Below are positions 49,601-59,100 of a stretch of DNA of 64,000 nt, one piece after another (within the stretch, counting starts at the first letter, position 1; every line of letters starts with the position of its first letter). This DNA comes from a virus, in IMG/VR virus record IMGVR_UViG_3300036945_000814, positions 1 to 64,000 of that record; one strand, written 5' to 3'. The position numbers were made by a program, and so were the translations under genes. Under the pieces are notes generated by a model. It searched no databases and was not told the DNA's origin. It was given only the letters and a program-made list of their open reading frames with translations.

Positions 49601-50987
49601 AGAGGCGCACAAGTTTTTCCCCGGACACTTCAACGCGAAAGAGCTGCGATCCAAGGATCTGCTCACGAAGAAGAAGGCCAAGGCCGGCAAGGCCGACGCC
49701 GGCGGCCTCTCGTTCATCGACGAGCTGATGGCAACCGACAGCCCGATGGATCTCACGGGCAAGAACCTCGTGACGGTCAACTACGAGTCGCTTGAGAAGT
49801 TCATGCCCTACCTCAAGGCCGCCGGGTTCGACACGATCATCGTCGACGAATCGCACCGCGCGAAGAACCCGAAGGCGAAGACGACGCAGGTGATCCAAGC
49901 CATCGCGAAGACGATGAAGCATCGCATCCTCATGTCCGGCACCGCGGTCAAGAACGGCAAGGATGAGCTTTTCACGCAGCTCGAAATGGTGAAGCCCGGC
50001 CTGTGGGGCTCGGCGAAGGAGATCAAGTTTTCCACGCATGGCGCTGCGTGGAACAAGATGCGGGACCACTACCTCGCGCGATCCAAGAAGAACGTGCTCA
50101 AGGATCTCCCCGAGAAGACGACCACGATCAGCCTGCTCTACGCCCCCGGCGCGCCGGACATCGGCAAGATGAAAGAGCCGACGCCGCCACCGGCGAACGC
50201 CACCGCGAAGCAGATTGCGGCCTACGAAAAGGCCGCCGAAGAGTGGGAATCGTGGATGGAAGGGGCCGCCGACGGCGACGGCATCAACGAGGACATCGGC
50301 GATCTCATGGACGGCGGGTCGTCGATCGGCGAGTACAGCCGCGTCCGCGGCCAGCTCGCGCTGGCGAAGGTCGACGGCACCGTCGACATGGTGCAGGAGA
50401 TCCTTGATAGCTCCGACAGCAAGGTGCTCGTGTTCACCGAGTCGGTTGCCGCGGCGAAAGCCATCGCCGAAAAGCTCGGCAGCGAGGCGATCCTGCACTA
50501 CGGGCAGCAGAGCGACGACAAGCGCGAAGACGCGAAGAAGGAGTTTCAGCGCGAGGGATCCCCCAAGCGCGTGTTCGTCTCGACCCGCCCGTCGCTGGCC
50601 GTCGGCGCCACGCTCACGGCCGCCGACAAGGTCGTGTTCAACGACCTCCCGTGGACGGCCGCCGACGTGCGCCAAGCCGAGGACCGCGCGCACCGCGTGG
50701 GCCAGAAGAACGCCGTCAACGTCTACTGGAACGTCGCCGAGGACAACAAGTTCGACGAGAACGTCTCCGCCATCCTCCGCCGGAAGTACGACCTCTCGAA
50801 GAAGATCAACGAGGGGCAGCAGCTTTCGCCCGAAGAAAAGGCGTGGATGAGCAAGCCCGTCACCATGCGCGAAGTCATGGATCGCATCAAGGGCAAGCCC
50901 TCCGGCCCGCCCGAGCCCAAGATCGAAAAGAGCGCCAAGGCGCAGCTCCGCGACATGACCCGCGCGCTGATCAAAGCGGCAAGCTAG
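46665..50987 (+). CDS. Giant polyvalent protein with SNF2-type helicase domain
   Basis: 1440 residues. The ATG at 46665 fits the promoter better than one nine bases upstream that overlaps the -10. Layout: acidic start, GHKY module at residue 37, Ala-rich coil, two RPNNF-type motifs (543, 555), a helical domain, then SNF2 ATPase from about 915. Helicase motifs: YQNAMVRFL, Walker A GDEMGLGKTLQ (943-953), DESH (1061-1064), LMSGTAVKNG, VLVFTESVAAAKAI, and RAHRVGQKNAVNVYW. It ends with FDENVSAILRRKYDLS. The helicase resembles SMARCAL1-type remodellers. Probably a virion-borne enzyme; inferred from its place and GHKY tag. Confidence 0.88.
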   Translation: MTTHDTIEDASFGLLLKADIDDALDDLEKAFGSERAGHKYSSRRRNAKGEWEYEYATDKTKAHAQMAFTFAAAHGTPEQQDRALDVLKRVEPDRWPDHVHAANVAHEAAVIHAANVAHEAAARPLPPSPAHEHSPPAAAAPPAVVRFTQGEPKPAVAAARALDASRASLIRAGIGLRANAEEKTPIEAVAGRAAALRSSASSLFNESIRMGIVNDDPRTARKFTAEEHRALAAAHTALFDEFRELYARSMTMRIRPPSGMTAADADALRSQLERDFKGHAKLAQAHNDAANAASGKPAPAAAVPLVVAPVATSVAPALDAGPVQLMDAAARLIAERASGAPPAFKAVDNNRVTIGGVKMIVQGGFLGDAPAHRAWAETAGTFSADAQHFDGGRAYRVATEAERVAAVAMIPRLRGSVNVNAPAPAPAPAPVVAEPVRPVDDFTGAFRALSDGSGAEEIVTLPSGSKIGLSYVSGQAKARPVGGGIGRKWDATATKRALAAFEAKVAALGPAWHAAHNAMYGVAAAPTPLVVAPVETAAPKRKRANNFETMPDGDRPNNFDTMPEEIKDPSPRATKIRENREAREAEAALEAGAERLTGEERHAALTRMGQHLHEVQDFRAGKDDTGMSGADMLTWRRSTTAPRKASVLRKYRRQLVESFGDLYFKAGLHEKEPIPKGHVPAVGEWTERGGLVIKADGYLGTKFNAWKNLLKEHGFRWNGSRGDESADGMHAEKAALLDIPGFIEAANKIGIHVEIPEKPEVALDAPAAANEPEAPLPTPERPSADRPTTTEDTQRVINAIRAKQGQRGTVAVTVKPDGKFAFYAVDYRKTEVPGSFNHIMSNKNGQITGLMEVDSKDAFSRTTYDAALVTEALGKLRDANPTFHFYIDPKAAAAIDKAGADKAAAEKPIPEVEALLADGFALKPYQNAMVRFLDSNDGNAIVGDEMGLGKTLQSLAWVAKNNKKAIVVVPKVVRRTWIEEAHKFFPGHFNAKELRSKDLLTKKKAKAGKADAGGLSFIDELMATDSPMDLTGKNLVTVNYESLEKFMPYLKAAGFDTIIVDESHRAKNPKAKTTQVIQAIAKTMKHRILMSGTAVKNGKDELFTQLEMVKPGLWGSAKEIKFSTHGAAWNKMRDHYLARSKKNVLKDLPEKTTTISLLYAPGAPDIGKMKEPTPPPANATAKQIAAYEKAAEEWESWMEGAADGDGINEDIGDLMDGGSSIGEYSRVRGQLALAKVDGTVDMVQEILDSSDSKVLVFTESVAAAKAIAEKLGSEAILHYGQQSDDKREDAKKEFQREGSPKRVFVSTRPSLAVGATLTAADKVVFNDLPWTAADVRQAEDRAHRVGQKNAVNVYWNVAEDNKFDENVSAILRRKYDLSKKINEGQQLSPEEKAWMSKPVTMREVMDRIKGKPSGPPEPKIEKSAKAQLRDMTRALIKAAS

Positions 50988-51017
50988 AGTAGATCCGTTC
51001 ACCCCCGAGGACCGCCC

Positions 51018-53276
51018 ATGAGCACCAACGAAGCCACCGCCCTCTTGAACGACTCGCCGCTGCTCAAGTCGGACGACGGCCACAAGTACGTCAAGCGTGA
51101 GGGGATGCCCGGCGCCTACAAGTACACCTACGCCGACGGCAGCACCGGCCACACCGAGCACAAGCCCACGTTTCAGCTCGGCGCCGCGGCGCATCAACAG
51201 GGCCTCTTCGGCGCCAGCTCCTACGAGAAGAAGCCGGCGAAGCCGAAGGCCCCCGATCCCTTGGCGCACCGGCAGGTCGATATGTTCGCGCCGAAGCCGG
51301 CAGCCGCCACAGCGCCCGCGCCCGCGCCCGCGCCCGAGCCCGCGTCGAAGTTTGACGAGGTCGTTTCAGCCGCCTACACGCAGCGCGCCCGCGAGGCCGG
51401 CGCTGCCTCGGCCCATGCTCGCGAAATGGATCAAGCCGGCTACCACGGAGGCATCAGCAACGCCCACAGGCACGCCGCTTCCGCGCATCGTCGAGCCGGC
51501 GAGGCCGCCATCGCCCTTGGTCACGGCGCCAACACCGCCATGCACGGCAAGCAGATGGCGCACCACGAGAAGCAGGCGGATCTCGACGACGACATCGCCG
51601 CACGCCACGCCGCAACGCGCAGCGGTGCCGCAAAGGAGGCTTCCGACCGCGTCATGGCTATCGCCGACAAGGCGAAGAAGACGACGATGGTCGACACGCC
51701 CGCGGGGCCGCGTGAGTCCACGCCGGGCGGGCTCAAATGGTACGGCGACAAGCCCCACAACCCGGAGGCGCTGGCCGCGGCGCGTGAGGCTTACGGCAGC
51801 GCCAAGTCCGAAGGCCGCAGCGACAAGCTGGCCCACAGCAAGGCGTCGAAGGCCGCGCAGAAGCACCTCGGCGGCGTCACCGGCGCGTGGGATCACGCGA
51901 CGCACGCTCAAGAGCTGCACGATCACGCGAACGGGAACCGGCACGAGATCCCCGGCGGCGCCGACCGCGCAGGGCCACCGCCCCGTGCGCCCGCGAAGAA
52001 GAAGTCCCCGAAGGCGCAGGCCACGCACGCGGCCAAGGTCGCCGACGCCGCTTCGGCGAAAGAAAACGCCGCCGATCACGCGCACGACATGGGATCCAAG
52101 GCGACCACCCTTTCCACGGCCGCCCACCGCCTTTCCAACGCCGGCGGCGACATGGGAAGCGCGAACCACCAAGCCGCGCACGAGGCGCACAAGGCCGCCG
52201 CCGCTGCCAACCGCGAGGCCGCCTCGGCGTTCCAGCAGCCGGGCGCCAGCGTGAGCATTGCAGGCAAGTCGTTCTCGTCGCTGCACGAGGAGCGCGCGAA
52301 GGCGCACGACGAGAAGGCCGGCGATCACTGGCGCGAGGCGGTCAAGGCGCGCTCCGACGAAGAGGGTGAGCCATTCAGCCAAGCCGCGACGCACAAGGTC
52401 GACGGCACGAAGAAGACGGATCTCGACAAGCTGCACGAAGGTGTGGCGGACCTCAAGCCATCCGCCATGCGCAGCGACGGGCACTTCACGCGGGCTGCCG
52501 ACAAGTTCAAGGCGCTGCGCGACCACATCCACGAGAAGGTCGGCGCCCATCCCGCGCACGCGCACGCGAGCAAGGCGTTCACCCTCGCCAACACCGCGGC
52601 GCAGTCGTCCGGCAGCTACGACGTCAAGACGCGCCGCGAGCACATGGAAGGCGCGCAGCAGCACGCGCAGAAAGCGATCGACGCGATGAAGGGCATGGGC
52701 AAGAGCATGGATCACGAGGTCGGAATCTCCCGCTTCCAAGACCGCTCCGCCGGCCGTCCCGCCGCCGGCGGCGTGTACGACGGGCTCGGCTCCGGCATGG
52801 TCGATCCCACCGTGGATCGCCCGCGCTACGCCGGCCGCGCCCCCAATCAGGTGATCGCCGTCGGCGTCGCTGGCGACAGCAACGACCGCAACACCTTCGC
52901 CTACCAGAAGGGCCGGCAGTCCGGCGCCACGTTGGATCTGGCGAAGTCGGCGATGATCGGCGCCGTCAAGGACGGCTACCGGATGCAGCTCATCGCCGTC
53001 GCCGACGCCAACCCCGTTGCCTCGCTCATCATGCGCGGCCGCGTGGAAGGCGAGCGCCCGATGGTGCCCGCCGAGCTGCGCAAGAGTGTGCAGCTTTCCG
53101 CGCCCGACCCCGACGCCGTCGTCGCCTTCGCCGCGGCTGCCCTCAAGGCTGCCAGCGACCGCAACCCGCAGCTTCGGGAAGGGCTCTCGCGCCTCGGCGT
53201 CTCCCGTGCCACCCTGTACGCGACCCTTGAGGCGCTGGCCCTCACACCGGCAGGGATGACCGCCGGCAACCGATAG
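51018..53276 (+). CDS. Ala/His/Lys-rich protein with GHKY module
   Basis: 752 residues; ATG with GAGGA upstream. GHKYVKREG starts at residue 21 and YKYTYADGSTG follows. A Pro/Ala linker leads to about 430 residues of Ala, His and Lys-rich helix (EMDQAGYHGG-like segments, HAHDMGSKATTLSTAAH). From about 610 a folded segment begins (NQVIAVGVAGDSNDRNTFAY, YRMQLIAVADANPVASLI). The end, REGLSRLGVSRATLYATLEA, is helix-turn-helix-like. No enzyme motif. Likely a structural or ejected protein; it shares its tag with the two giant genes before it. Confidence 0.7.
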   Translation: MSTNEATALLNDSPLLKSDDGHKYVKREGMPGAYKYTYADGSTGHTEHKPTFQLGAAAHQQGLFGASSYEKKPAKPKAPDPLAHRQVDMFAPKPAAATAPAPAPAPEPASKFDEVVSAAYTQRAREAGAASAHAREMDQAGYHGGISNAHRHAASAHRRAGEAAIALGHGANTAMHGKQMAHHEKQADLDDDIAARHAATRSGAAKEASDRVMAIADKAKKTTMVDTPAGPRESTPGGLKWYGDKPHNPEALAAAREAYGSAKSEGRSDKLAHSKASKAAQKHLGGVTGAWDHATHAQELHDHANGNRHEIPGGADRAGPPPRAPAKKKSPKAQATHAAKVADAASAKENAADHAHDMGSKATTLSTAAHRLSNAGGDMGSANHQAAHEAHKAAAAANREAASAFQQPGASVSIAGKSFSSLHEERAKAHDEKAGDHWREAVKARSDEEGEPFSQAATHKVDGTKKTDLDKLHEGVADLKPSAMRSDGHFTRAADKFKALRDHIHEKVGAHPAHAHASKAFTLANTAAQSSGSYDVKTRREHMEGAQQHAQKAIDAMKGMGKSMDHEVGISRFQDRSAGRPAAGGVYDGLGSGMVDPTVDRPRYAGRAPNQVIAVGVAGDSNDRNTFAYQKGRQSGATLDLAKSAMIGAVKDGYRMQLIAVADANPVASLIMRGRVEGERPMVPAELRKSVQLSAPDPDAVVAFAAAALKAASDRNPQLREGLSRLGVSRATLYATLEALALTPAGMTAGNR

Positions 53277-53284
53277 GAGCCCGC

Positions 53285-55045
53285 GTGGACCTCATCAAGC
53301 CCGAGCAGATCCGCGCCATGATGGCGACGGCCATCGAGTCAAAGCTCTCGCAGGCCGTGCATGACGCGACCGGCGAGGCCATCGAGCGGCTTGTCGAGGC
53401 GCAGATCCAAGATCAGCTCGCCCCGATGATGGGCGGGCTGCTCGCCAAGGGCAACGGCGGCGACCCCGGCCCGCGCCCCGGCCAGCTCTCGCAGACGACG
53501 GCCGCCGACCCCAAGGGCCTGCTCTACGATCCGTTCACGGCCCTCGACCAGATGGGCTTTCGCGAGCGCCCGAGCGCCATCACGTTCCGCACGCTCGGCG
53601 AAATGGCCCGGCGGGTGCCGCCGTTCTCGGCGTACCTGCAAACGCGGTTGAACCAGATGGCCGCCTTCTGCGAGCCGCAACCCGACGAGCACAGCGTCGG
53701 GTTCAAGTTTGTCCTCAAGGACAAGCAGGCGAACCTGTCGAAGAAGATGCAGCGCCGCAACGACGAGCTGACCCGGTGGCTCTCGGCGATGGGCGACCCC
53801 GAGCTGAACATCAAGCGCGACAAGTTTGGCGCGTGGATGCGCAAAAGCATGTGGGATTCCCTCGTCTACGATCAGATGACGACGGAGATCGTGCCCCGCA
53901 AAGATGGATCGGCGCCGTCGTACATCCGCGCGCTCGACGCCGCCACGATCCGTGTTTCCGACACGCTCGACGAGGTCGACTACATCGACGAGACGATCCA
54001 ATACGTTCAGATTTACGACGACACGATCATCGCGGAGTTCAAGGAACACGAAATGATCTTCGGGATCCGAAACCCGCGCAGCGACATTCGCTACAGCGGC
54101 TACGGAATGCCCGAGCTGGAAATGCTGATCAGCATCGTCACCGCGCTCCTTTGGGGCATCGACTACAATGCCAAGTTTTTCTCGCAGGGCTCGGTCGCGA
54201 AGGGCCTGCTCAACTTCAAGGGCGCCATCCCCGAGAAGGAGCTGATCGCGTTCCGCCGTCAGTGGTACTCGATGATCACCGGCGTGCAGAACGCTTGGCG
54301 CACTCCCGTCGTCAACGCGGAAGACGTGCAATGGCTCAACATGCAGTCGAGCAACCGCGACATGGAGTTTGCGGCTTGGATCGACTGGCTGCTCAAGGTG
54401 ACGTGCGCCGTCTGCCAGATCGCCCCCGAAGAGATCGGGTTTCAGTTTGGCAACGCGGGCCAGACCTCGACGATGTCGGAGGGCTCGCAGGCCGACAAGC
54501 TGGCGCAGAGCAGGGACAAGGGCCTCATCCCTCTCGCCAAGTTTGTCTGCGAACAGCTCAACGACAAGGTGATCGACAAGCTCGACAACCGCTTCCGGTT
54601 GGAGTTTGCCGGCGTGAACGCACGCACCGCCGAGGCGTTGATCGACTTGCAGACCAAAGAGGTCAAGACCGTCAAGACCGTCGACGAGGTCCGCAAAGAG
54701 CGCGGCGAAGATCCATTGCCCGACGGGCTCGGCGCCGTCATCCTCGACTCGGTGTGGTTGCAGTTCATGCAGGCGAAGAACGCCGAGAAGCAGCAACAGC
54801 AGCAGGCCGGAGGCGGCGACGGCTACGGCGCCCCGCCCGGCTCCCCGCAGATGGACGGCGCGCCCCCGTGGGAAGGCGACGGCACCGATCAGCAGGAGCA
54901 ACCGGACGATGCCGGCCAAGGCGGCGACGTTGACGCGGGAGGCGCACCGCCCGACGATGTGCAGAAGAGCGGACGCAGCGGCTTCGGCCTTTCGCCGGCC
55001 CAACAGCGCGCGCTCCGCACGTTGGATCTTGAGGTCGATCTGTGA
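53285..55045 (+). CDS. Portal protein
   Basis: 586 residues from a GTG with TAGGAG upstream. Typical portal features: SAITFRTLGEMARRVPPF at about 97, DELTRWLSAMGDPEL, NPRSDIRYSGYGMPELEM, then the conserved helix LLWGIDYNAKFFSQGSVAKG and LNFKGAIPEKELIAFRR. The stem and crown helices (AAWIDWLLKVTCAVCQIAPE) follow, then a Gln/Gly/Asp-rich tail. It forms the ring through which DNA enters and leaves the capsid. A GTGA overlap leads to the next gene. Confidence 0.9.
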   Translation: MDLIKPEQIRAMMATAIESKLSQAVHDATGEAIERLVEAQIQDQLAPMMGGLLAKGNGGDPGPRPGQLSQTTAADPKGLLYDPFTALDQMGFRERPSAITFRTLGEMARRVPPFSAYLQTRLNQMAAFCEPQPDEHSVGFKFVLKDKQANLSKKMQRRNDELTRWLSAMGDPELNIKRDKFGAWMRKSMWDSLVYDQMTTEIVPRKDGSAPSYIRALDAATIRVSDTLDEVDYIDETIQYVQIYDDTIIAEFKEHEMIFGIRNPRSDIRYSGYGMPELEMLISIVTALLWGIDYNAKFFSQGSVAKGLLNFKGAIPEKELIAFRRQWYSMITGVQNAWRTPVVNAEDVQWLNMQSSNRDMEFAAWIDWLLKVTCAVCQIAPEEIGFQFGNAGQTSTMSEGSQADKLAQSRDKGLIPLAKFVCEQLNDKVIDKLDNRFRLEFAGVNARTAEALIDLQTKEVKTVKTVDEVRKERGEDPLPDGLGAVILDSVWLQFMQAKNAEKQQQQQAGGGDGYGAPPGSPQMDGAPPWEGDGTDQQEQPDDAGQGGDVDAGGAPPDDVQKSGRSGFGLSPAQQRALRTLDLEVDL

Positions 55046-55416
55046 AAGCTCTCCGCTCGCTCAAGCTCACCCTCACCGGCGACACCGACGCCGCCAAGCT
55101 CTTTGAGCAGGTCTTTGACCGGCAGGAGGACGTGGCGACGGTCGTCGCGTGGGAGAACAGCGGGATCCGCCGCGTAGCGGCCGCGGCCATCGGCGCCGCC
55201 ATCCCCTTCGGCGGCATCACCACCGCGTCGATGCTGCTCATCGCCAGCGACAAGGACATCGTCGTGCGCATCAACGGCGGCGCCGAGAACATCGCCGTGA
55301 AGAAGGCGACCGCTGGCCGCGGCGTCTTCTACCTTGAGGGCGCTGTCACCTCGGTCGTGATAGACAATCCCGGCACCGAAGACGCGACCATCGTGTACGC
55401 CCTCGCGGGCGTGTAG
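55042..55416 (+). CDS. Small structural protein, beta-rich
   Basis: 124 residues from the overlapping GTG. A helical start (TDAAKLFEQVFDRQEDVATV) then strands: GGITTASMLLIASDKDIVVR, GVFYLEGAVTSVVID, and a final strand, DATIVYALAGV. This strand order suggests a jelly-roll. Next to the portal it may be a decoration, collar or connector protein; not assigned more closely. Confidence 0.6.
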   Translation: MKALRSLKLTLTGDTDAAKLFEQVFDRQEDVATVVAWENSGIRRVAAAAIGAAIPFGGITTASMLLIASDKDIVVRINGGAENIAVKKATAGRGVFYLEGAVTSVVIDNPGTEDATIVYALAGV

Positions 55417-55461
55417 CATCGGATCTCAACACTACGGGCGTGCCCCGAAGGAGAAGCAGCA

Positions 55462-55866
55462 ATGGCCTTGAAGACCACCCTCACCCCTGCCGAGCACGCC
55501 AACGTCGTGCAGGGGCTCACCCTCCCTCTCACCCTCTCCGGCAACGTCGCCGGCGCGATGTCGACCGGCACCAAGGGCCAGATGCTCTTGGATGGCCCCT
55601 CGGCCATCCGCAACATCCGCGCGCGTCTCGGCGTGTGCGGCACCGTCGGCGCCACCGTCGTCGAGGTCAAGAAGAACGGCGCCGTCGTCGCTTCCGTCTC
55701 GATCGACAACACGGCCGCCGACCCGACGCAGCTCGTGGGCCTCCCCACGTCCGATGCGCTGGCGAAGTGTGACGCGGGCGACCTCATCGAGATCGCCGTG
55801 TCGGCCATCGGCACCGGCTCGACGGACCTCGTCGCGACGGCCCACATCGACCGCCGCTTCGAGTGA
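55462..55866 (+). CDS. Small structural protein, jelly-roll-like
   Basis: 134 residues; ATG with AAGGAG upstream. Strands with repeated Gly and Thr: TLPLTLSGNVAGAMSTGTKG, IRNIRARLGVCGTVGATVVE, KNGAVVASVSIDNTA, and DLIEIAVSAIGTGSTDL. This pattern is common in phage head- or fibre-associated jelly-rolls. It has no homologous enzyme. Overlaps the next gene by a GTGA. Confidence 0.65.
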   Translation: MALKTTLTPAEHANVVQGLTLPLTLSGNVAGAMSTGTKGQMLLDGPSAIRNIRARLGVCGTVGATVVEVKKNGAVVASVSIDNTAADPTQLVGLPTSDALAKCDAGDLIEIAVSAIGTGSTDLVATAHIDRRFE

Positions 55867-56141
55867 GCGACCGCGGCGCCCCAAAGGCCCGCATTCGCGT
55901 CGAGCTTTCGCCCGGCGTCGTGGCAACGCACGATGTCCGGGCGAAGCTCGTTTCACAGGTGGCCGCACAGCTCGGCGTCGACCCGCACGCGGACTGCACG
56001 CACGGCGACCTCGAAAAGAGCGACAAGCCGGCGCCAAAGCTCCGGCACCGCGCCCCGCAAGAGGGCATCGAGCAGGCAGTCAGGCTCTATGAGGCCATGC
56101 TGCGCGCCATGATCGACGACATCGCCGCGGCCTTGAAGTAG
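55863..56141 (+). CDS. Small hypothetical protein
   Basis: 92 residues from the overlapping GTG. A beta start (ARIRVELSPGVVATHDV) and CTHGDLEKSDKPAPK in the middle, then a helix (EGIEQAVRLYEAMLRAMIDD). Followed by a GGAGGAG site for the MuF gene. Role unknown. Confidence 0.55.
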   Translation: MSDRGAPKARIRVELSPGVVATHDVRAKLVSQVAAQLGVDPHADCTHGDLEKSDKPAPKLRHRAPQEGIEQAVRLYEAMLRAMIDDIAAALK

Positions 56142-56162
56142 CGTCGCGGAGGAGATTCCCCC

Positions 56163-59100
56163 GTGGCGCTGTGGACTGCCGATCAGCTTGCGAAAGTCCG
56201 CGCCGTCATCGCGCGGCACCATGCGGCGATCACCATCGCCATCTTCGGACACAAGGCCCTGCCCGACGACCTCGTCAAAGACCTCCGGGCCTCCGGCATC
56301 CCCGTGCCCACCGGCCCGCAGCTCATCGACGACGCCTTCACCTACGGGCAGCTCGTTGCCCTCCTTCGCGATCCGAAGCTCGCCACCAAGAGCCCCGCCG
56401 AGATCGCCGAGCTTGTGGCCGCCCGCAAGATCCCGTTGCAGCTCACGCCGTCTGAGAAGGCCGCCGTCGAAGTCGCGCGCACGCACGCCGGGCAGTACGT
56501 CGTCGGCCTCGGCACCCGCGTCGCGGGGCAGGTCATGGCCGCCGTCACCGGCGCCGAGGCCAACCTCACCCCCGAGCGCATGGTCGAGATCATTCAGGAC
56601 AAGACCGCCGGCAACCTCGCCCGGCGCGAGACGATCGACAGCCTGAGATCCGACCTCGGGCACGCGATGGGCAACTGGACCCGCGACTGGCAGCGCATCG
56701 CGATGACCGAGTCGAACAACGCGATCCAAGAAGGCACCGCGGCCACCATCGAGAAAGAGCACGGCGTCGACGAGCTTGTGTCGAAGATGCCGCGCCCCGA
56801 CGCCTGCCCGGACTGCAAGCGCCTGTACCTCCGCGGCGGCGAGCCCATCATTTTCAAGCTCTCCGAGCTGCGTGCCAACGGCAGCAACGTCGGCCGAAAG
56901 AAGCGCGACTGGAAGCCGACCATCGAGGCCGTCCACCCGTGGTGCGGATGCGTGCTCGTGCGAATCCCCGCGGGCATGGTCTGGGAGGACGGCGAGCTTG
57001 TCGTCGACAAGGCGGAGAAAAGCCAAGCGGGTATTGAAATGCCCGCCCGGCCCGCATTTCAATACCCGCTGCGGAAAGCCGCCCGCAAGCTCCACGGTCG
57101 CCTCACGTTTGCCGGGATGCCGATCAGCATCGAGAACCGCCGGGGCTCGTTCCGCCATTGGTTCGACCCGGTCGCCAAAGAGCACGGCAAGACCAAGGTG
57201 CTTTTCCCCTACGGCTACATCCGGCTCACCGAGGCCGCCGACGGCGACCACGTCGACGTCTACGTCGGCCCGCTCAAGACGGCGCCCAACGTCTACGTCG
57301 TCCACCAACGCAAGAAGAAACCGGATGGATCTTTCGGCGGCTACGACGAGGACAAGGCCATGCTCGGTTTCCCGTCGGCCAGCGCGGCGAAGCGGGCCTA
57401 CCTCGCGCACTACAGCGACCCGAGATTCTTCGGGGCGATGACGACCATGACCGTCGCCGAGTTCAAGGTAAAGCTCGTGGAGAACCGGGGGCGAAAGATC
57501 ACGAAGGCATGGCGCGAGCCGACGGCGCTCGTGATCGACATGCTGGCGAAGAGCTATGCCCCGTGCGTGCGCTGTGGCGAAATGTCGAAGGAGTCGAGCA
57601 GCGACGGCGCCGAGCCGTGCTGGACGTGTCGCAAGGCGCTCGAAGCCGCCGGTACGCCCTACGTTCGCGCCGGGTGGAAAGACGGCGTGGAGCTGGCGAA
57701 AGCCGGCGGCCCGTACATCGGCCCCAAGGGCGGCAAATGGGCCGACCCCGAGCACACCGTTGCGTGGCAAGAGCCCGGCGGCGTCGAGAGCCTGCCCCAC
57801 CTTGAGGACGAAAAATGGGATGACGGCACCGTCGTTCGCTGGCGGCAAAGCCCGTTCGTTCACGCGCCGCCCCGGTCAAAGCCGCAGCTCCCGTCGTCAA
57901 CGCCAACCTCGATCGAGCACGTTCCCCTCGACAAGCTGCACGCAACGCAGAAGCGCGTCACCGAGGGGGGCGTGCAGAAGTACCTCGACAAGCCGTTGAA
58001 CGCGGCCGCCGACGACAAGCTCGATCTCCCGCTCGTCACCGTCGACAAAGACGGCAAGCACTTCATTCAGGACGGGCACCACCGTCTCACGGCCGCCAAG
58101 CTCCGCGGCGAGGCGTCCGTTCCCGTCCGGGTGCAGCGAGAAAAGGCCGAGGAGAAGAAAACGCACGAACCGCTGGCGCCCGACTACGAGCCGAAGGTCG
58201 GCGACGAGCACGCGATCCCCGGCCCGCACGGCATGGCCGCGTTCACGGCGCGCATCGAGCACGTCGGCGACGACCATGTGCGGATCTCGCAGAACCACGG
58301 CGACGAGCGTCGCGGCACAGGGGCTCACGGTACAAGGGTGCCGAAAGCGGCGGTGTCGCACTTCGTCAACGACCTCCGCGGCGTCGTTCACGGCCCGCCG
58401 TCGAGCGACCCGCGCGTGCAGGCGGTACTCGACGGCAAGGCCGAGCACCTTGGCAAAGGCGACGACGGCATCGCCTTCCGCGTCGGCGACACCGTCGTCA
58501 AGGCGTCGACGACGGTGCCCTACCAACCGTTCAACGAAAACTACTTGACGCCGGCGACGGCGGCCGAGCGCATGGTCGAGCAGGTGAACACGTCGAACGC
58601 GATGCACGCCGACGGCGTGCCCGGCATCATGCGTTCCGAGCTTGTCCACAACGGCGACAAGGCGTTTCAGATCAAGCCCTACGTCGAGATCCCCGACAAG
58701 CTCACCCGCGAACAACTCGACAGCGTCGCCGATTCAGTGCTCAAGGCGCACGCCGCCGGCTACACGTTCAACGACGAGATCCAAGTAGGCGTTCACGAGG
58801 GCAAGCTCGTTCACTTCGACACCGGCAAGGCGGCGAAGGCGCCCGACGAGAAGCGCCTCAAAGAAAGAGCCGAAGACGACGAGGAACGCCTCAAAGACCT
58901 CTTCGCCAAGCACGGCGAGAAGTTCCAGACGACGAAAGAGAAGCACAACCCGCTCATCGAGTGGGAGGAAATGGCGTCGCGAGATCCAAAGAAGATGACA
59001 GATGCCGAGCGCAGCAAGCACGCCTCGCTTCTGTGGATGCACAGCCTCAAGGTGAAGTCGTTTCGCGATCGGGCTGATCCCGTCGACAAAGACTTCTACG

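Noticed and set aside
46665-50987. SNF2 helicase as part of a defence system with the methyltransferase
   Set aside because: The methyltransferase is 25 kb away under another promoter, and the helicase lies in the head cassette with the GHKY module.
53265-53284. CGATAGG before the portal gene as another class B promoter
   Set aside because: The bases 22 upstream read GCAGGG, not GNCGAC. The TAG is the stop of the preceding gene.
55405-55462. TAGCAT at 55414 as a promoter for the jelly-roll gene
   Set aside because: No -35 of either class at the right distance; the gene has an ordinary ribosome site and can be read from upstream.
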